This document shows positions 54,017-62,157 of a stretch of DNA of 64,000 nucleotides, piece by piece. Position numbers and translations under genes: made by a program. Source of the DNA: Amycolatopsis balhimycina FH 1894 (GTDB lineage Bacteria > Actinomycetota > Actinomycetes > Mycobacteriales > Pseudonocardiaceae); the NCBI RefSeq assembly GCF_000384295.1, contig NZ_KB913037.1:2151975-2215974 (forward strand). The letters are read 5' to 3'. A model generated the notes under the pieces. That model was not told the origin of the DNA, searched no databases, and saw only the letters and a list, made by a program, of their open reading frames with translations. Position 1 is the first letter of the stretch; every line of letters begins with the position of its first letter.

Positions 54017-54591
54017 TCGTGCCAGAGGAAACGGTATGGGAACCTCGACGACGACAGTCCGTCCGGGTTGACCCTGAGGTACTGCAGGCGCTGGCGCGTG
54101 TGGCTCGAGGTGCAGAGCTGATGGTCGCGGTCGTGCGAGAGCAGAGTGCCGCCTTGGCTGAGCTGCCGCATCGGGCGCGGATCCTGGGCGTGGTGGAGCT
54201 TGAGAAGGGGTGGCGTCGCTGGGTTGCGGCCATGAACAAGATGGTCACCGCGGAAGTGGCCCAAACGTTCATAGCCGCGCAGAACGACGAGTGGACATTG
54301 AGGCAAATCGGGCCAGTGGCAGGAATGAGCTTTTCCGCCGTTGGGAACCGCATTCTCCGCCATCGCGGCGCGCTCACAGCTACGTCCACGAAAACACCAT
54401 CGCCGTCCGATGTCGATAGGTGGGTGCGGGAACTCGTTGATGTCACGCGGGAGTCCGTATCGGCTGAGGTCGTGGCCGCCGAATTCCGCTCGGGCGTCAG
54501 CGTCTCGACGCTCGTACAGCGTCACGGTATGTCCGAGCAGCAGGTCTGGGAAGTCCTGAAGGCCCAGGGTGTCGAGCTTCCGGTGCCATGA
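53989..54591 (+). CDS. Hypothetical protein with helix-turn-helix-like segments
   Basis: 200 residues from GTG 53,989 (GGAAGG upstream). WTLRQIGPVAGMSFSAVGNR and VSTLVQRHGMSEQQVWEVLK both have HTH character, the first like a sigma-70 region 4 or resolvase-type helix pair. No catalytic motif. Codon use is less GC-biased than its neighbours. The stop overlaps the start of the XRE gene (ATGA), so the two are coupled. A regulator of the element is likely but not proven. Confidence 0.55.
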   Translation: MAPQEHDHIVVPEETVWEPRRRQSVRVDPEVLQALARVARGAELMVAVVREQSAALAELPHRARILGVVELEKGWRRWVAAMNKMVTAEVAQTFIAAQNDEWTLRQIGPVAGMSFSAVGNRILRHRGALTATSTKTPSPSDVDRWVRELVDVTRESVSAEVVAAEFRSGVSVSTLVQRHGMSEQQVWEVLKAQGVELPVP

Positions 54592-55274
54592 ACGAACTGC
54601 GCGGCTTCGCTGCTCTCGGCACCGAGAACCTGCACGCATCCAGAGAGCTTGTGCACCCTGCCCCGCTACCGCCCGCGCCCGCGACGACGGAACTCAGCTT
54701 GTCGAACGAGGCGACATCTCGGGACACAGTTGCGGGTAGTGGTGGCGTACCGACCGCTCTGATGCTGGGATCGAAGGCCAGCGGGGTTGATGCGGACGTA
54801 TATCAGCGAGCCCTCGGCGACGAGCTCCGGAGGCTGCGACGCCGGCGCGGCTGGACGCGGAAGGAACTGCAACAGCAGTTGCCGAGCGGCATTTCCGTGC
54901 AGACCTTGGCCACGTACGAGCTGGGTTCCCGGCAGTGCTCGGTGGTGCGCCTGGTCGAGCTGTGTCTTGCGATGGACGAACTCCCGCAGCATCTGATCGC
55001 GAGAGTGCATCAGCGTGTCGCCGTCGAAGAACGCGGCGACATCAGGGTGAACGTGCGCTCGCTTGCGGCCCTTGTCGAGCCGCACCTTGCGCCGCTGCGT
55101 CACTGGGCCGAGGAGCGGCTCCCTCAGCCCGGCGCGGGTCACGACGTCCAGCTGGATCTGGCAGCGCTGTGTCACATGGCCGAACTGTGCGACCTCCAAC
55201 CCGCCGAACTCGTCGTCCTCCTTCGCCGTCGTCCTGAGCAGGAGGTCGTCGGCTCGAAGCCGTGCTCGAGGTAG
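54588..55274 (+). CDS. XRE-family helix-turn-helix protein
   Basis: 228 residues. A disordered N-terminus is followed by an HTH (LGDELRRLRRRRGWTRKELQ, SGISVQTLATYELGSRQCSV, VRLVELCLAMDE) at about residues 78-130 and a C-terminal helical region. Proteins of this type are common regulators in actinobacterial integrative elements. It is coupled to the upstream HTH-like gene by a 4-bp overlap and runs 13 bp into the acyltransferase relic on the opposite strand. Confidence 0.7.
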   Translation: MNELRGFAALGTENLHASRELVHPAPLPPAPATTELSLSNEATSRDTVAGSGGVPTALMLGSKASGVDADVYQRALGDELRRLRRRRGWTRKELQQQLPSGISVQTLATYELGSRQCSVVRLVELCLAMDELPQHLIARVHQRVAVEERGDIRVNVRSLAALVEPHLAPLRHWAEERLPQPGAGHDVQLDLAALCHMAELCDLQPAELVVLLRRRPEQEVVGSKPCSR

Positions 55275-55375
55275 ACGCCTTTGCCGAGGACGCAGCTGGA
55301 ACCGACCCCTACTCCGTCGGCGAGCTGCGCTTGGTGCCAGACCCGGCTGCCCGGCCCCGCCCTGAGCGCCGGTGC
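55262..55375 (-). pseudogene. Relic of a hexapeptide (LbH) acyltransferase
   Basis: Directly after the Nudix stop and in the same frame, the minus strand reads SRVWHQAQLADGVGVGSSCV, then LGKGVYLEHGF. This parallels TRVWHQAQVADDVEIGAGCT and LGKSCYIGSG of the intact acyltransferase at 55,942-56,541. Only about 35 residues remain. It shows that a second acyltransferase gene once lay downstream of the Nudix gene. Confidence 0.6.
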
Positions 55376-55891
55376 CTAGGAGACGTCGCCCGGCCCGAGC
55401 GGATCAAACCCGTTCTCGAGGTAAGCGGTCCGGCCGGTGTCCACGACGTCGAGGCACACCGCGACGCGGCGCGCCATGTGCGGCCGGAGCATTCCCGCAG
55501 CCTCGGCGCGGGTGGCGAACTTTGAGCGCTTCAGCTCGCCGTCGGCCAGCCACAGGGAAGCGATCTGGTCCTCGCCCAGGATGCCCCCGTCGAACAGGTT
55601 GTTCGTCAGGGCGGGGCGGCCGTCCGGCTGCGGCGGAACCCAGTCCACGACCAGCAGCCGGCCGGGCAGCAAGTCGACCCCGAGTTCTTCCTTGATCTCG
55701 CGGCGCGCGCCCGCCCACGGGGACTCGCCTTCGTCCAGTCCGCCACCGGGGATCTCCCAGGTCTCGGCGCCGTAGCTGGGCTCGACCAGCAGAACACGGC
55801 CCTCGGCGTCGCGGAAGATCACGCCGGCGCTGGCGATCTGCTTGGGCAGCGTGGCGTAGTACTCGGCGGGCGGTAACCATCCCTGGGTCAT
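55376..55891 (-). CDS. Nudix hydrolase
   Basis: 171 residues. The Nudix box GGGLDEGESPWAGARREIKE followed by ELGVD is complete (G-x5-E-x7-REUxEExGU). Nudix enzymes hydrolyse nucleoside-diphosphate-linked compounds. The substrate cannot be inferred. On the integrative element pSAM2 the Nudix protein Pif blocks redundant transfer, so an immunity role is one option; the other is house-cleaning or biosynthesis within the acyltransferase-ACP cassette, 50 bp upstream. The start is ATG 55,891. Confidence 0.85.
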   Translation of the reverse strand: MTQGWLPPAEYYATLPKQIASAGVIFRDAEGRVLLVEPSYGAETWEIPGGGLDEGESPWAGARREIKEELGVDLLPGRLLVVDWVPPQPDGRPALTNNLFDGGILGEDQIASLWLADGELKRSKFATRAEAAGMLRPHMARRVAVCLDVVDTGRTAYLENGFDPLGPGDVS

Positions 55892-55941
55892 GCGCGGCGA
55901 CGCTACCCACCCCGCCGAGGTCGACGGTGACCGGCGTCGGG

Positions 55942-56541
55942 TTACCGGCCGGTCTGAATCTCGGTCAGCAGGTCAGCGGCCAATTCGTAAGTCCGGTCGC
56001 ATCGCGGGCACCGCAGCCGGTCGTCCAAGGTGCCCGCGCAGCGGCAGACCCAGCCGACCGCGCGGGCCGGATTGCCCAGAACCAGGGCGTGCGCGGGAAC
56101 GTCGCGCAGGACTACGGCGCCGATGCCGACCAGGGCGTACGGTCCGATCTCGATGCCGGGTGCGACGCGGGCACCGGCGCCGACGGTCGCGCCGCGGCGC
56201 ACGATGACCGGCGTCGAGGCCCAGTCACCGGGACCCTGGCGCTGGCCGTCGAGGCGGGTGGCCCGGGGCGTGCGGTCTTCAGTGAGCACGGCCTGCGGGC
56301 TGATCATGACGTCATCGTCGAGCTGCGCGCCGAAAACGTCGGCGTGGTTACCGATCTTGACGTTAGCGCCGATCCGCGAGCCTGAGCCGATGTAGCAGCT
56401 CTTGCCCAGCGTGCAGCCGGCGCCGATCTCGACATCGTCGGCGACTTGCGCCTGGTGCCACACGCGGGTGCCGACCCCGATCCGTGCTCCGGGGGCGACG
56501 TCGGCGGACGCTTCGACGAACCGCTCGGTGCCGGTGATCAT
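55942..56541 (-). CDS. Hexapeptide-repeat (LbH) acyltransferase with C-terminal zinc ribbon
   Basis: 199 residues. Left-handed beta-helix repeats (IGVGTRVWHQAQVADDVEIG, IGSGSRIGANVKIGNHADVF, VGAGARVAPGIEIGPYALVG) give an O- or N-acyltransferase fold like WbbJ/NeuD proteins; HADVF holds a candidate catalytic His. The C-terminus adds CRCAGTLDDRLRCPRCD, a zinc-ribbon-like tail. The start overlaps the ACP stop by 4 bp (ATGA), which suggests that the acyl donor is carried on this ACP. Confidence 0.82.
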   Translation of the reverse strand: MITGTERFVEASADVAPGARIGVGTRVWHQAQVADDVEIGAGCTLGKSCYIGSGSRIGANVKIGNHADVFGAQLDDDVMISPQAVLTEDRTPRATRLDGQRQGPGDWASTPVIVRRGATVGAGARVAPGIEIGPYALVGIGAVVLRDVPAHALVLGNPARAVGWVCRCAGTLDDRLRCPRCDRTYELAADLLTEIQTGR

Positions 56542-56780
56542 GGCGTGCCCTCCAGATCGGTGGTGAGTTGGTCGATCAGGTGGCCGAGCGTCCCGGCGGT
56601 GGCCAGCACCAGGTCCGGGACGACCCGGCCGGTGGCGCGCTCGATGGCGACAGCGAGCGTGATGCGATCTAGCGAGTCGAAACCGAGCCCGTCAAGGCGG
56701 TGCTCGCGGGTCAGGTCGCCGGGGTAGAGGCTGCGGACACTGGCTGCGGCGAGGAAGACCGCGGTGGCGGGATGTGACAT
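56538..56780 (-). CDS. Acyl carrier protein
   Basis: 80 residues. LDGLGFDSLDRITLAVAIER holds the phosphopantetheine serine (GFDSLD), with acidic helix II as in typical ACPs. Start ATG 56,780 lies inside the 3' end of the oxidoreductase gene (70-bp overlap). No ketosynthase or adenylation domain is nearby, so it must be loaded by an enzyme encoded elsewhere or by an unusual route. It is probably the central carrier for this cassette. Confidence 0.85.
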   Translation of the reverse strand: MSHPATAVFLAAASVRSLYPGDLTREHRLDGLGFDSLDRITLAVAIERATGRVVPDLVLATAGTLGHLIDQLTTDLEGTP

Positions 56781-58192
56781 GGGCGGGCCTCCAGGCGTTC
56801 GGCTAAGGCGAGCAGGGACGGGAGTATCTCGGGGACCGGGGCGCGTGCGAACAGCCGGGCCATCGCAGCCCCGGTCGGGTCCGGCTCGGCCAGGGCGGCG
56901 GGTAACGCGGCGGCCAGCAACGCCGGCAGCTGCCGTGACCCGGCGCCACCGGGGCGGGCGCCGGGCCCGGCGAGATGGTCGGCGAGCCCGCGCAATATCG
57001 CCGGAGTCAGCAGGTCAGGCAGCTTGGGGACCGGCATCGGACGATCGGCGCGGTAGGGATGGCAGGCCAGCGAGCCGGGTTCGGTGACCTCGTCGGCGAC
57101 GAGGTCGGCCAGCAGCGGAGCGAGCAGCACCCCGCAGCGATAGGTCGCAGTGGCCAGCAGAACACGCGGGTCGGCGGTCGGCCCGACCAACGGCAGGTGG
57201 TCCAGTGTGTAAGGCCGGTACCCGACCTGCGTACGCAGCAACTCGGCCCCGGCGAGCCGGTGGTCGATGATGCGGGTGGCGTCACCGATCAGCGTGGCGA
57301 CCTCGTCCAGCGTCGCCGCGCCGTCCAGCTTCGGGGCGAGGGTGAGCCGGTTGGTCGCGCCGAGGTAGACCGCTCCCCCGGCGCGGGGCACGAGGTGGGT
57401 GCCGCACGCGAACGCCGCGTTCGGCGTGCGGACGGTGTGCTCGACAGCCACCGGGGTGCCCAGCACCATGCTGACGCCGCGCCCAGCCAGCACTGGCGGC
57501 ACCCCGAGTTCTCCGGCGCGGTCGCCGAGCAGCGCGGGAATTCCGACACCGGCGGACAGCACGACCTGCGCGCAGGTCACCACCGTGCCGTCCACGCATT
57601 GGAGCCCGAGCGCTGCGTGGCCCGGCGTCACGCTGGTCACTGCTGGCTCGGACCAGCGGGCGTTGCGATGGCTGGCCACGGCCGCGGCGAGTGCCACCAG
57701 GAGCTTGGTGATGTCGAGGCTCGGCTCGGTCGGCAGCCACAACGCGGTCGCCGGGGTGAGCTCGGGCTGCAGGCCGTCGACGGCGGCGCCCTGGTGGAAC
57801 TCGGCCGGATGGCTTGCCGCGTGCGCGGCCCGCGCGATCGCGGCGACGTCGGCGCGTTCGGCGTCGGTGGCCACGACCCAGGTCCCGTCCACCAGCCGAA
57901 CCGGCGGCTGGCCGGACGCGGCAGCGAGCCCGTCCAGCCATGTCGGGTACCGCGCGAAGCTCTTCAGCCGCTGGCCGACCTCCAGCTCCACCCGCTCTGC
58001 GGACTGGTCGGCGTCGACCTCGGAGAACAGTGACAGCATCGCGCCCGCCGCCGCGCTGGCCTGGCCCGGCGCCGCGGCGGGGCGCAACCCGAACACGGTG
58101 ACGGTGAGGCCGCGGGCGAGCAGGGCATGCGCGGCCGCAAGCCCGATCACCCCGGTGCCGATCACGGCAACGTCGACCGCCTGGACGGTCAT
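56711..58192 (-). CDS. FAD-dependent oxidoreductase, D-amino acid oxidase/glycine oxidase-like
   Basis: 493 residues. The N-terminal dinucleotide fold VDVAVIGTGVIGLAAAHALL and the C-terminal GYRPYTLDHLPLVGPTADPR identify a DAO-superfamily flavoenzyme; the middle part holds the substrate domain. After about residue 390 there is an extra helical extension (LAGPGARPGGAGSRQLPALL onward) not usual in ThiO-like enzymes. Start ATG 58,192 overlaps the dioxygenase stop by 4 bp. It probably oxidises an amine or amino acid, perhaps while linked to the ACP; that is inference. Confidence 0.8.
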   Translation of the reverse strand: MTVQAVDVAVIGTGVIGLAAAHALLARGLTVTVFGLRPAAAPGQASAAAGAMLSLFSEVDADQSAERVELEVGQRLKSFARYPTWLDGLAAASGQPPVRLVDGTWVVATDAERADVAAIARAAHAASHPAEFHQGAAVDGLQPELTPATALWLPTEPSLDITKLLVALAAAVASHRNARWSEPAVTSVTPGHAALGLQCVDGTVVTCAQVVLSAGVGIPALLGDRAGELGVPPVLAGRGVSMVLGTPVAVEHTVRTPNAAFACGTHLVPRAGGAVYLGATNRLTLAPKLDGAATLDEVATLIGDATRIIDHRLAGAELLRTQVGYRPYTLDHLPLVGPTADPRVLLATATYRCGVLLAPLLADLVADEVTEPGSLACHPYRADRPMPVPKLPDLLTPAILRGLADHLAGPGARPGGAGSRQLPALLAAALPAALAEPDPTGAAMARLFARAPVPEILPSLLALAERLEARPCHIPPPRSSSPQPVSAASTPAT

Positions 58193-59091
58193 GCCGCGCT
58201 CCGCAGCCGCAACACCTGGTGCGCCGGCGCGGCCGCGTCGAACCGGGCCTTGGCCTGGCACAGCAACCGCCGCGCCGACGGCGCGACGCCATCCTGGCGG
58301 CCCAGGGCGGTGCGGCCGTGCGCGACCCGGCGCTGATCGGCGATCAGCAGGTCGCCGCGGCGCATCCGCACCCGCTGCGCGGTGTCCCCCAGCAGCGACG
58401 CGAAGTGTTCGAGCACCAGGCGATGGGCCATGTTGCGCTCGTCGGTCAGCAGCTTTCCGGCCCAGCGGATCCACGCGTTCCCGGGTGGCCCGTCCTCGAG
58501 GACGGGGAACGGCAGCAGCGGCTCGCCGACGCCGTGCAGCCGCTCGGCGCGGCCTTCGAAGAACACCGGCCGCCGCAAGAGCTCGCGGTCGTCGTCGGCG
58601 ATCAGCACCGCGGCCGCCCGCAGATCGGCGAGGACAGAGTGCCCGCCGCCGGCCGGATCGGGGCGCAGCATTAGCAGGCTGGTGTAGTCCGGCGGCGCGG
58701 TCACGTTCGGCGCGTCAATGTGCAGGGCCTGCGCGGCCAACCCGCCGAAGCTGTGCGGGGCCCGCTCGGGCCCGGACAACCCGTCCAGCCACAGCCCGCG
58801 GCCGCCGTCGATGGAGAAGAACGGCGTCCCGACCGCGGCCAGCACCCCGGCGGCCACGCGGCGAAGAAGCTCGTCGGGCAGCTCCGCCGGGAGCGCCGCG
58901 ATCGCCCAGCCGTCCAGCGCGAGCCGGTCGGCGAGGCCGTGCACCACCGCGGCACCGGCCGTCCGCAGGCTGGCCTGGGCGGAGTCGACGCAGGACACGG
59001 CCCAGCTGTGGCCGTCCATGGCCAGATCGTTCTCAGCCAGGACGGTGGCCAGACTCGGGGCGACGGGGACGCGGTACCGAGGGTGTGTCAC
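58189..59091 (-). CDS. TauD/TfdA-like Fe(II)/2-oxoglutarate dioxygenase
   Basis: 300 residues. The HxD iron motif is in LHIDAPNVTAPPDYTSLLML and the distal histidine in DQRRVAHGRTALG, with the 2-oxoglutarate arginine a little further on. Family members hydroxylate or desaturate small molecules or carrier-bound amino acids. Start GTG 59,091 was chosen for GGGAGAG upstream; a longer frame to 59,454 would cross the divergent promoter and part of the regulator gene. It is the first gene of the five-gene cassette. Confidence 0.82.
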   Translation of the reverse strand: MTHPRYRVPVAPSLATVLAENDLAMDGHSWAVSCVDSAQASLRTAGAAVVHGLADRLALDGWAIAALPAELPDELLRRVAAGVLAAVGTPFFSIDGGRGLWLDGLSGPERAPHSFGGLAAQALHIDAPNVTAPPDYTSLLMLRPDPAGGGHSVLADLRAAAVLIADDDRELLRRPVFFEGRAERLHGVGEPLLPFPVLEDGPPGNAWIRWAGKLLTDERNMAHRLVLEHFASLLGDTAQRVRMRRGDLLIADQRRVAHGRTALGRQDGVAPSARRLLCQAKARFDAAAPAHQVLRLRSAA

Positions 59092-59273
59092 GACGCTCTC
59101 CCTTGAACATGCTCGATCGGGGCTGGGACCTTCATGAAACGCGCGCGACCGGTACCGGCGGCAGAGGTACGTGCGCGATCGGCAACGGATTTGCGGAACT
59201 GTCAAACGGCAACACGCAACCTCAGGCTGTCGCTCAGGGTGTCTGATGAGGGACGATCGGTGAGGAGGTTCCG

Positions 59274-60680
59274 ATGGACGCTCAGCACCCGTTCTGGACG
59301 TCGCCCGAGGTCTTACGCGCCGCCGCCGACGGCCGCTACGGCATGCTGACCCGAGCCGTGCGGGAGGCCCGGCACTGGACGTTGGCGCAGGTCGCCGCCC
59401 AATGCCATCTGTCGGTGAGCACCCTCTCCCGGATGGAAACCGGTCAGCGCACACTCAGCGACGTCCACTACCTGCGCGCCCTGTCCGACGTCCTCGCGAT
59501 CCCGCCGCACCTCTTCGGACTGGCCCCAGTCGTGACCGGCGCGGCAGAAGAGCAAGACCGTGCCCGGACGGTTACTGTCGGCGCAACGAGCTCCGGCAGC
59601 GGACAGGGCGGTGACGAGGCGATGCGGCGACGACAGGTTCTCGCGGGGCTGGCTGGCTTCACGATCGCCGGCGTTCTGCCTGGCACGGCTCGCGCAGCAT
59701 CCGGCGAGGAGTCGCTGGAAGCGCTGCTGCTCGCGAAGTCACAGCTGCCCGCGGCGCCCGTGCCTCTGGTGACCCTTCACCACGCGCTGGGCCAGGCGCA
59801 GCACGCCTTCGAGCGGTGCGAGTACAGCGAACTCACCAGCGCGCTGCCCCGGCTGATCGCGGTTGCCCACGCCAGCCGCGACGCGGCCGCCGGCCAGCTG
59901 CGGGAACGCATGTCCGCCGCCCTGGCCCGCGCTTACCTCCTCGGCTCGGAACTGGCCACCAAGCGCAACCGCGACACCGTCGCCCGGGTCGCCGCCGATC
60001 GGTCCCACGCCGCCGCCGAAGCCAGCGGCGACCCGCTGACGATCGCGGCCAGCTCGCGCGCGATCGCCATCTCGATGCGCCGCCACGCTCTCGACGCGCC
60101 GGAGCGGATGGACCGGGAGGCCGGGCTGAACGGCGCGATCACCATGCTCACCAAGACTGCGCTCGACCTCGAAGCCGACCACGGCGACCCGCAGGTCCTG
60201 CTGCTGGCGACCTACGGATCGCTGTTGTGCACGGCCAGCTACGCCGCCGCCCAGAACGGCAACACCGCTCAGGCCGTCGGGCTCATCAAGGAAGCCGAGC
60301 ACGCCGCCCACCGGCTGCCCGGAACCGCCACCGCCGTGGCCGGCAGCGCGCAGTTCAGCGAGACGACCGTCGCGGTCTACCGCATCGGCGTACACACCGC
60401 GCTTGGCGACGCCGCGAAGGCCCTGAGCTACTTCGACTCCGTGGAGCCCCGCCAATTGCCCACCGCCGAACGCCGGGCACGCGCCTACGTCGACGGCGCA
60501 CGCGCGTGGAACGCCCACGGCAACCCCGACCAGGCCACCAGCGCGCTGAACCGGGCCCTCACCTGCGCGCCGCAGGAACTTCAACGGCCCTCGGTCCGGG
60601 ACCTGATCACCACCATGCTCGACGCCCCGGGCCGGACCCCGGCCACGCTCCCTGCGCTGGCAGCCCACGCCGGAGTCTGA
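59274..60680 (+). CDS. XRE-family regulator with C-terminal TPR-like region
   Basis: 468 residues. HTH at about 25-80 (WTLAQVAAQCHLSVSTLSRM, ETGQRTLSDVHYLRAL), a Gly/Ser linker, a twin-arginine-like hydrophobic segment (MRRRQVLAGLAGFTIAGVLP) that is probably buried rather than exported, and TPR-like helices to the end (ALGDAAKALSYFDSVEP, GNPDQATSALNRALTCAP). Such regulators sense small molecules or peptides. It is divergent from the dioxygenase cassette with a 182-bp gap, so it is the likely regulator. Start ATG 59,274 with GGAGG at 6 bp. Confidence 0.8.
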   Translation: MDAQHPFWTSPEVLRAAADGRYGMLTRAVREARHWTLAQVAAQCHLSVSTLSRMETGQRTLSDVHYLRALSDVLAIPPHLFGLAPVVTGAAEEQDRARTVTVGATSSGSGQGGDEAMRRRQVLAGLAGFTIAGVLPGTARAASGEESLEALLLAKSQLPAAPVPLVTLHHALGQAQHAFERCEYSELTSALPRLIAVAHASRDAAAGQLRERMSAALARAYLLGSELATKRNRDTVARVAADRSHAAAEASGDPLTIAASSRAIAISMRRHALDAPERMDREAGLNGAITMLTKTALDLEADHGDPQVLLLATYGSLLCTASYAAAQNGNTAQAVGLIKEAEHAAHRLPGTATAVAGSAQFSETTVAVYRIGVHTALGDAAKALSYFDSVEPRQLPTAERRARAYVDGARAWNAHGNPDQATSALNRALTCAPQELQRPSVRDLITTMLDAPGRTPATLPALAAHAGV

Positions 60681-60924
60681 CCGCGCCGCTGGTGTTCTCC
60701 AGATTCCGTATGTCTCATGAGGCAACGGCTTCGTGGCGCTGCAGCTGCTCACCGGTTCGGGCCTCACGATCGCCAGAGGACCCAGACGTTCGGCTCGTGA
60801 GATATTGAGGAGTGCAGGAGCGATGGGGTTTCGTCGAATTCCGCACAGTAGAGTACGTGACCTGCCCCCGTACCATTTACCGGTCAGGAACAGCCACGGG
60901 AACGAACCAACACCATTCGGGACG

Positions 60925-61986
60925 TCACCTGGTTGGGCTTTGACCGTCCAGTAACCGGCTCGCCTGGAAGCGGGCGCCCGTCTCCGGCGAAACTAGCGCA
61001 ACGGAGTCCTTGGGCAAGGTCGCCGAGCCGGGCTGGTAGCCGTTGAACGCCACGTCACGTGGAGGTTTGTTCGACCACTGGCCAGCTGGTTGAACGATCT
61101 GGTCCGGGTGGTCCCGCCGATAGGTCCAAAGCGCTTCGCAGGCAAGGAAGCTGCCGACGATCGCGCTGTTCAGGGAATCGACGATACCGGCGAGCGTGTC
61201 GAGTGCGTCTTCTTCCAGGAATAGCTTGTGGGGGTCGCGAGCTGTCCGGTAGGCGTGCGCCTCGGGGTAGTCCGGCTGCCTTGGCAAGGGGCGAGCGATC
61301 TTGTCTTTGTGGATGTAGTTGACCGTGATGCGAGCGCCGCGATGAACGCGGTCGTTGCGGCTCCATCGCGTCCAGTCAAGCCATCCTTCGGGGCCGGCGT
61401 GCTGAAGCGAGGACCTGACAGCGCGGAGGAGGACTCCCTGTTTGTCGGTCGGGTCAAGAACCTTCCGCTTCTGCAGCTTGAGCTGCCCTCGGACGTCCGG
61501 GCCGGGGTAGTCCGGCCCGTCGGTTAACGGGAGCAGCTTGCCGAGGTCGGCCTTCACGAGCTCCGTGTCGAACCCGCCGACCGCGACGACGATGCCAGCC
61601 AGGTTGTCCAGCGCGGATCCGGCTGCTCGCAGAACGCCAGCGGTGTGCGCATCGATCCGTGCTTCGCGGCGTGCTTCTTGATCGCCCCGGACGAGGCTTC
61701 GGCTCCGACCAGCGCCGTTCTTGAACTGCTCAATGGTCCAGCGGTCGTCACTGAACCGACATTGACGCAGGTCATAGAGGTGAATCGCTCCGATGCGGAG
61801 GTTCTCTCTGACGCCAGAGACTAGACCGTAGAGGTAGTCCATGATTCCGGTGACCGCGTCGATGTCGAGGCCGTAGCCGTGCCACCACGCGCAGCCCCCT
61901 CGCGTGAGGTCGAAGTCGGCCTGGATCAGGGCCGTCAGGTCGTCGGCAGCTTTGAGTGCTTTGTGGACTGGCTCGTGATAGCGCAT
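60925..61986 (-). CDS. Hypothetical helical protein
   Basis: 353 residues from ATG 61,986 (open frame back to 62,079). Rich in helices (HKALKAADDLTALIQADFDL, GVLRAAGSALDNLAGIVVAV, LDTLAGIVDSLNSAIVGSFL) with charged loops; no catalytic motif, membrane segment or known domain. The GC content is lower than in the cassette next to it. The helical pattern is reminiscent of HEPN-like proteins but there is no clear Rx4-6H motif. It has no close neighbour on its strand (171 bp to the nitrilase-like gene). The function is unknown. Confidence 0.55.
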   Translation of the reverse strand: MRYHEPVHKALKAADDLTALIQADFDLTRGGCAWWHGYGLDIDAVTGIMDYLYGLVSGVRENLRIGAIHLYDLRQCRFSDDRWTIEQFKNGAGRSRSLVRGDQEARREARIDAHTAGVLRAAGSALDNLAGIVVAVGGFDTELVKADLGKLLPLTDGPDYPGPDVRGQLKLQKRKVLDPTDKQGVLLRAVRSSLQHAGPEGWLDWTRWSRNDRVHRGARITVNYIHKDKIARPLPRQPDYPEAHAYRTARDPHKLFLEEDALDTLAGIVDSLNSAIVGSFLACEALWTYRRDHPDQIVQPAGQWSNKPPRDVAFNGYQPGSATLPKDSVALVSPETGARFQASRLLDGQSPTR

Positions 61987-62157
61987 AGTCGGTCCCGTCT
62001 TCAGCGCGGTGCCGGTCAGCGGAACATCGTATCGGCCAAACCCCGCTCCAAGCCTCCGATTTCGGCGCTGATCGCGCATGTCGCGGGAAGTGTGAGAGCG
62101 GCGAGCAGGCTCAAGGTCCTCTAAATCACCGGCCCCGTCACCCCTTCTGCGGCGCGG

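Noticed and set aside
55262..55525. Plus-strand 87-codon ORF across the Nudix 3' end
   Set aside because: It is antisense to the Nudix gene and the acyltransferase relic, and its sequence has no domain pattern.
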